Shown: positions 59,201-64,000 of the stretch, piece after piece | How the letters are laid out: every line of letters begins with the position of its first letter | Numbering within the stretch: the stretch's first letter is position 1 | Source: Pelecanus crispus | Taxonomy: Eukaryota; Chordata; Aves; Pelecaniformes; Pelecanidae | NCBI RefSeq assembly: GCF_030463565.1 | Contig: NC_134653.1 | Coordinates: 33,727,150 to 33,791,149 of the forward strand | Direction of reading: 5' to 3' | Length of the DNA: 64,000 nt | Program-made: the position numbers and the translations under genes | The notes under the pieces: model-generated | What the model saw: the letters and a program-made list of their open reading frames with translations, nothing else | Told to the model about the DNA's origin: nothing | The model's database searches: none

Positions 59201-62200
59201 GTGCAGGAGGGGCACGAGATCAGGCCCTTAAATTCGGTGATTTGTCTCCTTGGTCCTCAGAGGTACAAGAGCTTGGGTGAGGTGGGAAAGACATGTTTGT
59301 CAACTAAGGTATTTGAAATTGCCTGATGTGCTCGTGCTTGGGTCACAGCATGGAACAGGCATTGATTTGGAAGAAGTGTTTTGAATAAGGCTTAATTTCT
59401 CTGTTTCTGCACTTCCCTTTCTTCTAGTGGGTCACTGTATTGAGCACTTAACCTCTGTCCACCTTTGAGACTCGGCTCAGAGACATTTTGGTATGCATGG
59501 AGGCTTTGGTCTTCCCACAGGTGATCTTTGGAGTTCTGCATTGAGCAATTTCTCCACTTAAATCTTTTAGTTCATTACTGGTTTCCTGAGGTGTCTGTCT
59601 ACTGGCTGGATCTCGTGTCCTACAGAGCTGACATGATAAATCCAAAAACTCTTGGTTTGTCTTTCTCCCTTGGTGAGGAGGATATTTTTAGCTCTTAAAT
59701 AATCAAGTCTTAGACAGCAACAAGATGCAACTTAATTTTCTTCTACATCTTTTGTAGAAAGAGGAAGCTTTCTGTCATACATTGTATTCTTCCAGAAATA
59801 AAAACAGGGTACGAATTGCTGTGAAGCATGGCCACAGTCCAGTACGGCAGCCTTAGAGCTGATGAGAGCACACATATTTTCCTTGCTGGGAATTAGGCGC
59901 CTTTTTAGATTCAAATAATGAGATAATCAACATCAGTTTGAGCATCTTGCTCTACATGATCTGTGTGCAAAGTGGGAGTGAATCTGTTATGCAAAGGAGA
60001 GGGAAGCAGTCTCTGAAATGCTATTAGTGAGTCAAAGAGTGTCTCAGAACAATTTCAGTTGCAGAACAATAAGATGTCCCAAAGTATTAATGTAGCAGGC
60101 TGCAGCTGTCCACACAATTTCTCATCATTGCTTCTGATGGCCAGAGAAATTCTTCCAAACCACCGGTCAGAGATGAACTTAAGTGATAAAAGAGTGTTGG
60201 CGGGGGTGGGAAAATCCTTGGCATGCCATTGTTTAACTGGGTTATGTAGCGGACTAGCGAAAGCTTAATTGGACCTTGTACTTCTTAATTAGAAGGCCTT
60301 AACGAATTCTCATCTTACTACTTTTGACAAGTGGTTTTGCAAAGTTCAAGAGGCTTATCAGCATTCAGCCTGAGATTCCAGCTGAAATGATAATGTCCCT
60401 TGGAAAAAAACATAATCTCCAGGATTGTTAATTAGTTTACAATAGCATATTAAGGTATACGTGTAGAGGTTTGCATCACTAATGAGGAGTCTGCTCAAAA
60501 AAAAAAAAAAAATCGCTTTTTCAGTTTTGTTCCCTCTTCTGTAGCGATTTATTAAGAAATGAAGAATTGGTTGTTGCAGGGTAACAGTCCCACTGATGGG
60601 TATATTCCTGTGTCTTCTGTTTTAGTTTTACAAATACATTGTTTCTAACACTCGTAGCGTATTGATCTACAGCCTGTGTTTTGCCAAGGAATGGGAGAGT
60701 ATTTCTGCTCGTTGTGTGGTTTGCATGCCATTAGAAACACGGCTTGGTTATGTTGCCTTGTTCTCCAAAGCCCTGGATGCAGTGTTGTGGAAAAAAGAGT
60801 GGCTCGAAGGCCACCCTTTGAAGGAGGGGTCTCTTTTATAAGAGCTGGCTCGAGGCTGAGCAGTAAGAGCTGGTCAAGAGGAGAGCTGAAATCAGGAGCG
60901 ATGTGAAGGTTTGGGAGTGGATGGATGGGGATGTGCATGGCTGGGGCAGGAGAAAGCCAGGCTGGAGGGGGGAGGTCACGGCGGTGTTCCTCACTCTGCA
61001 GTCCTTGGATGCTGTGGTGTTCGGGAGCCTGCAGCTGAACGCCTGTTCCTAGGAGATGCCTGTTCAGTTGGGCTTGGGTACTTTGAAAAATGCATTTTGG
61101 AAACTATGTGCAAAACCCAGTCTCACTTAACCGGTAAATTTCCCTTGACCTCGATGGGGACAAGAGCTCTAGGGTCTTATTCAAGCAGCCCAATTTTCAT
61201 TAAGCCCCAGCTTAGTGTGATGGGCTTTTTCCCCTCTCTAAAAAGCAGAGTTTATCTCAGGCTCTTTCGAGAGCAGCCAGAGAAGGAGACTCCCAGCCTG
61301 CTTATAATGCTGTTACACCTCTCACGGACCCTGCCTGGGTCTGCGGCATCTGTCGTTGCGCAGGAAAAGGTGGGGGTTTTTTTAGGAGCTCACCAACATG
61401 AGTTGTGTGCCCTTCTGCAGTGGATTTTAAACTGATGGGACTTAACCTGGTGCAGCTGGTCCCGTGGGCAGCTGGATGAAGGGATGGGACAGGCACAGGT
61501 GCTGTGGCAGTTCAAGTGGGTGGCTGCACCCCAAGAACTCAATTGTAATTAATTTCTCTGGCAGTGCATGTATTTCCCTTTAAACCTGATGTCTTCCTCT
61601 TCAGCTTATATTAGCTACAAAGAGGTTAAAGCTAAATTGAAATAAATTGTGTAAAGAAAATGATGACAATTTGTGGCTAGTTTAACTAACTTGGTTTAAA
61701 AGGTAAGCTGAGTTTAAACAGGTGTGACTTCTAAGCCTTGATGGGGCCTAAGGAGGTGGCCTTGAGTGTGCAAATGTGATAGCCGAGAATTTTAATTTGC
61801 CTGGTTCTCATGTATAATAAAATATGCTAGATACGTGACACTTCATGAATTAATGCAAGAGTATAAAGCACAAAGGGAGATTCTTGTACAGGATTTGTTC
61901 TTATAATGCAAATGCCAAGCAAGGCTTTAAATGGACCTGGCTATCTGGAATCATGGAGCCTATTTCACACTTCACTTCAGGGTTTGTTCCCATTTCCGGA
62001 ACCGTATTACTCTTAGAGGGTGTGTGCATGCATGTGGGGAGGGAAATTAGGAAGGAAATGCCCAGCACAAGCCCATATCAACCCCTGCATGTGTATGTGA
62101 GCTTTTAGCAGATTGGGAGCCCTCGTTGTCGTTAGCAGGTGATGAAGTAGTTGGGAGGAAGCAGTGGGAGAGATCAGCTTGTCAGCCCGCTGTCTTCTCT

Positions 62201-64000
62201 TCTCACAGATGTGTTGGTGAAGGCATTACTAAACCCTGCTGGTGTGAATTGGATTATGGGGGCTGTTGGGGTGGGGGAGAAAAAGCCTGGATTGCTTTTG
62301 TCCAGGCGCTTTGCCTAACAGGGAAAGCGCACAGAGGGATTTGTCTTTAGCTAAATGCAATGGACAAAAAATACAGGTACTGCCAGGGTTGGTGTAGTGA
62401 GAATAATCTGCGTCTGTAACCCACGGGGGTTACGCACGCTGTTGGGGTTCAGAGCGTTGCTGTCTTGCCTGGGATGAGGGAGGATGCTCTGGGTGTCACG
62501 GGGAGAGCTGGGCTCGGGCTCATCCCCTCTCCAGGTGACTGCTGGTCGCTGCGTCTCTGTGCCGCGGCTGTGCGCGGGCGCTGACGATATGTGCGTCCTT
62601 CCTCCACCTGGACTGGTTGGGTGATGCTGGCTCAGCGGCACCGGCTGCCTCTTACCGTGTGTCTGCACTGCTGGACCCCCCGGGCTTCCAGGTGCCAGCC
62701 TAAGGAAAGAGATGGCAACTTCACAGGTGATGCAGCGGCAATAAACTCTGCATCTCTGCAGAGAAGGATGCGGGGGGCCGTGGCTCTCTGTTCCCTGCAT
62801 CCTCCTCGCCAAAACTCTCTCTTGGCCCTGCTGAAGTGGGACCGGACCCGGCTCTGAGCAGCCTCAGCCAAGGGGAGGGCAGCCCTGGCCCCAGCGTGTT
62901 CGTGCCAGCAGTTCCAGGATGACGGATGAAAAGACACCTGCAGGAAAATAAAAAAACAAACCCAAACCAAGGCTGATGAAACATGGAGAGTGCCAAAGAC
63001 AGCTACAAACCCACACTGATACCAGGATGTTATCACTCCCCTGGTAAAACCTGTAATTAGATTGAAAAGATGACAGCTGGTTCTGATGGCATAAAAATAT
63101 TGAGACACTGCTGCAAGAATGGAGATTTTTCTCTTGATGCAGCTGAAATTCAAACTGGGGAGGGGGGGAATAGAGGTTTTGATAGCTCATAAAAATAAAA
63201 CTTTTTCCTGAATCAGTTTATCTTAATTTTTGGAAAGGAAAGCAGCTATGTCAATGGGAAGAAGAGTTACCACCGCTGGGGCTCCGGGCTGGGGTTACGG
63301 TGGTTACAAATAGCGAGTGTGACCAGTGCCGCTCCGTTTAATTTCTCCGGCGATGATTCTCCTCGTCTCCCACCCTCCGGTCTATCCAGACCGCGTGCGC
63401 TTCGCACCTGCCTTGCGTGTATGGCACTTGGCACCCCGGGCTCCTGCTGAAAACTGGTACTTGATTTCGGAGCGCAAGAAGTACTGGAAACCTCTAGACA
63501 TCTAAGGGAAAAGGTTGAACACGTTTCCTCCCTGGTTTAAGAGTTTCTGCCTTTATTCCCTGATGCAAAACCTCAGGTCCCACTGAGTTCTATATGAAAT
63601 AATTACTTTCATGTACAAACTGGAGGAAAAGAAGTTTTTAAGCTGTGTGGAGTCTGATGTGACAATTCTATTAGGTTTTGGTGGGTACCTTCTTGACCCT
63701 GTAAATTGAAACTCTGAAAGGTCACTTTCTGTGTCTTATCATGGTATTTAATTTTCTGTGCTTCAGCAGCAGGGAGTGAAAGGAAGCTGGAATGGGTTTA
63801 TTCAAATCTACGTAGGAATTGAATGCGACGAAAATAACTCTATTTTTAAAAAATGGCTCTAATCGCGCGGAGAGCACTTCTCTTTCTGTTCTTCCCTCTT
63901 CCTGGCTCCTGAACTGGAAAGGCGGGTTTGTATGGAAATGACAGATCAGCTCGTCAGGGTTTTGTGAACTCCTCTGTCTGTACTGCACGCTTGTTTTTCA
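56263..64000. other. Intergenic DNA downstream of AACS, no supported gene
   Basis: No frame here looks like a known protein and none is bracketed by convincing splice sites. The longest (plus, 60911-61435; minus, 62632-63153) have low-complexity or unremarkable composition. A 16-base A-tract lies at 60497-60512. Several AT-rich, TAAT-containing stretches (about 56930-57260, 58560-58760, 60260-60470, 61540-61700) look like possible conserved noncoding elements. In mammals the next gene is TMEM132B, but no part of it is recognisable here. Confidence 0.55.

Noticed and set aside
60911..61435. 174-codon plus-strand frame downstream of AACS
   Set aside because: No recognisable domain, no CpG promoter or splice signals, and unremarkable composition. 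TMEM132B similarity was considered and not seen.

Overview
The window is nuclear DNA from a bird. It carries CR1 LINE 3' ends with the ATTCTATGA-type tail, two related endogenous-retrovirus LTRs of a kind common in birds, CpG-island promoters and long introns. The species cannot be named from sequence alone.

Layout. (1) 1-1254, minus strand: the first coding exon of BRI3BP and part of its first intron; the rest of the gene lies left of the window. (2) 1345-2620: a GC-rich foldback palindrome, then three CR1 fragments, two of them in inverted orientation. (3) 2621-9160: intergenic, holding a 69-nt pyrimidine tract, a CpG island with several CCAAT boxes that no recognised gene explains, and a solo LTR. 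(4) 9164-9522: a roughly 51-bp minisatellite just upstream of AACS. (5) 9964-56235, plus strand: the complete AACS gene (acetoacetyl-CoA synthetase). Its 18 coding exons splice into a 667-residue protein with every phase consistent and no internal stop, and a 3' UTR ends at an AATAAA. Intron 2 contains an antisense, truncated and broken provirus (LTR, leader, gag-like and protease remnants). Intron 9 uses a GC-AG splice pair. (6) 56263-64000: downstream intergenic DNA with no supported gene.

AACS supplies the main biology: a cytosolic enzyme that activates acetoacetate directly to acetoacetyl-CoA for sterol and fatty-acid synthesis. BRI3BP is a membrane protein with no known pathway link to it; the two genes point away from each other with about 8.7 kb between start codons. 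I found no CRISPR array, operon or other novel multi-gene system. The observations most worth a second look are the orphan CpG island, the promoter-proximal minisatellite, the GC palindrome, the GC-AG intron, the intronic provirus beside exon 3 and a small intronic hairpin.
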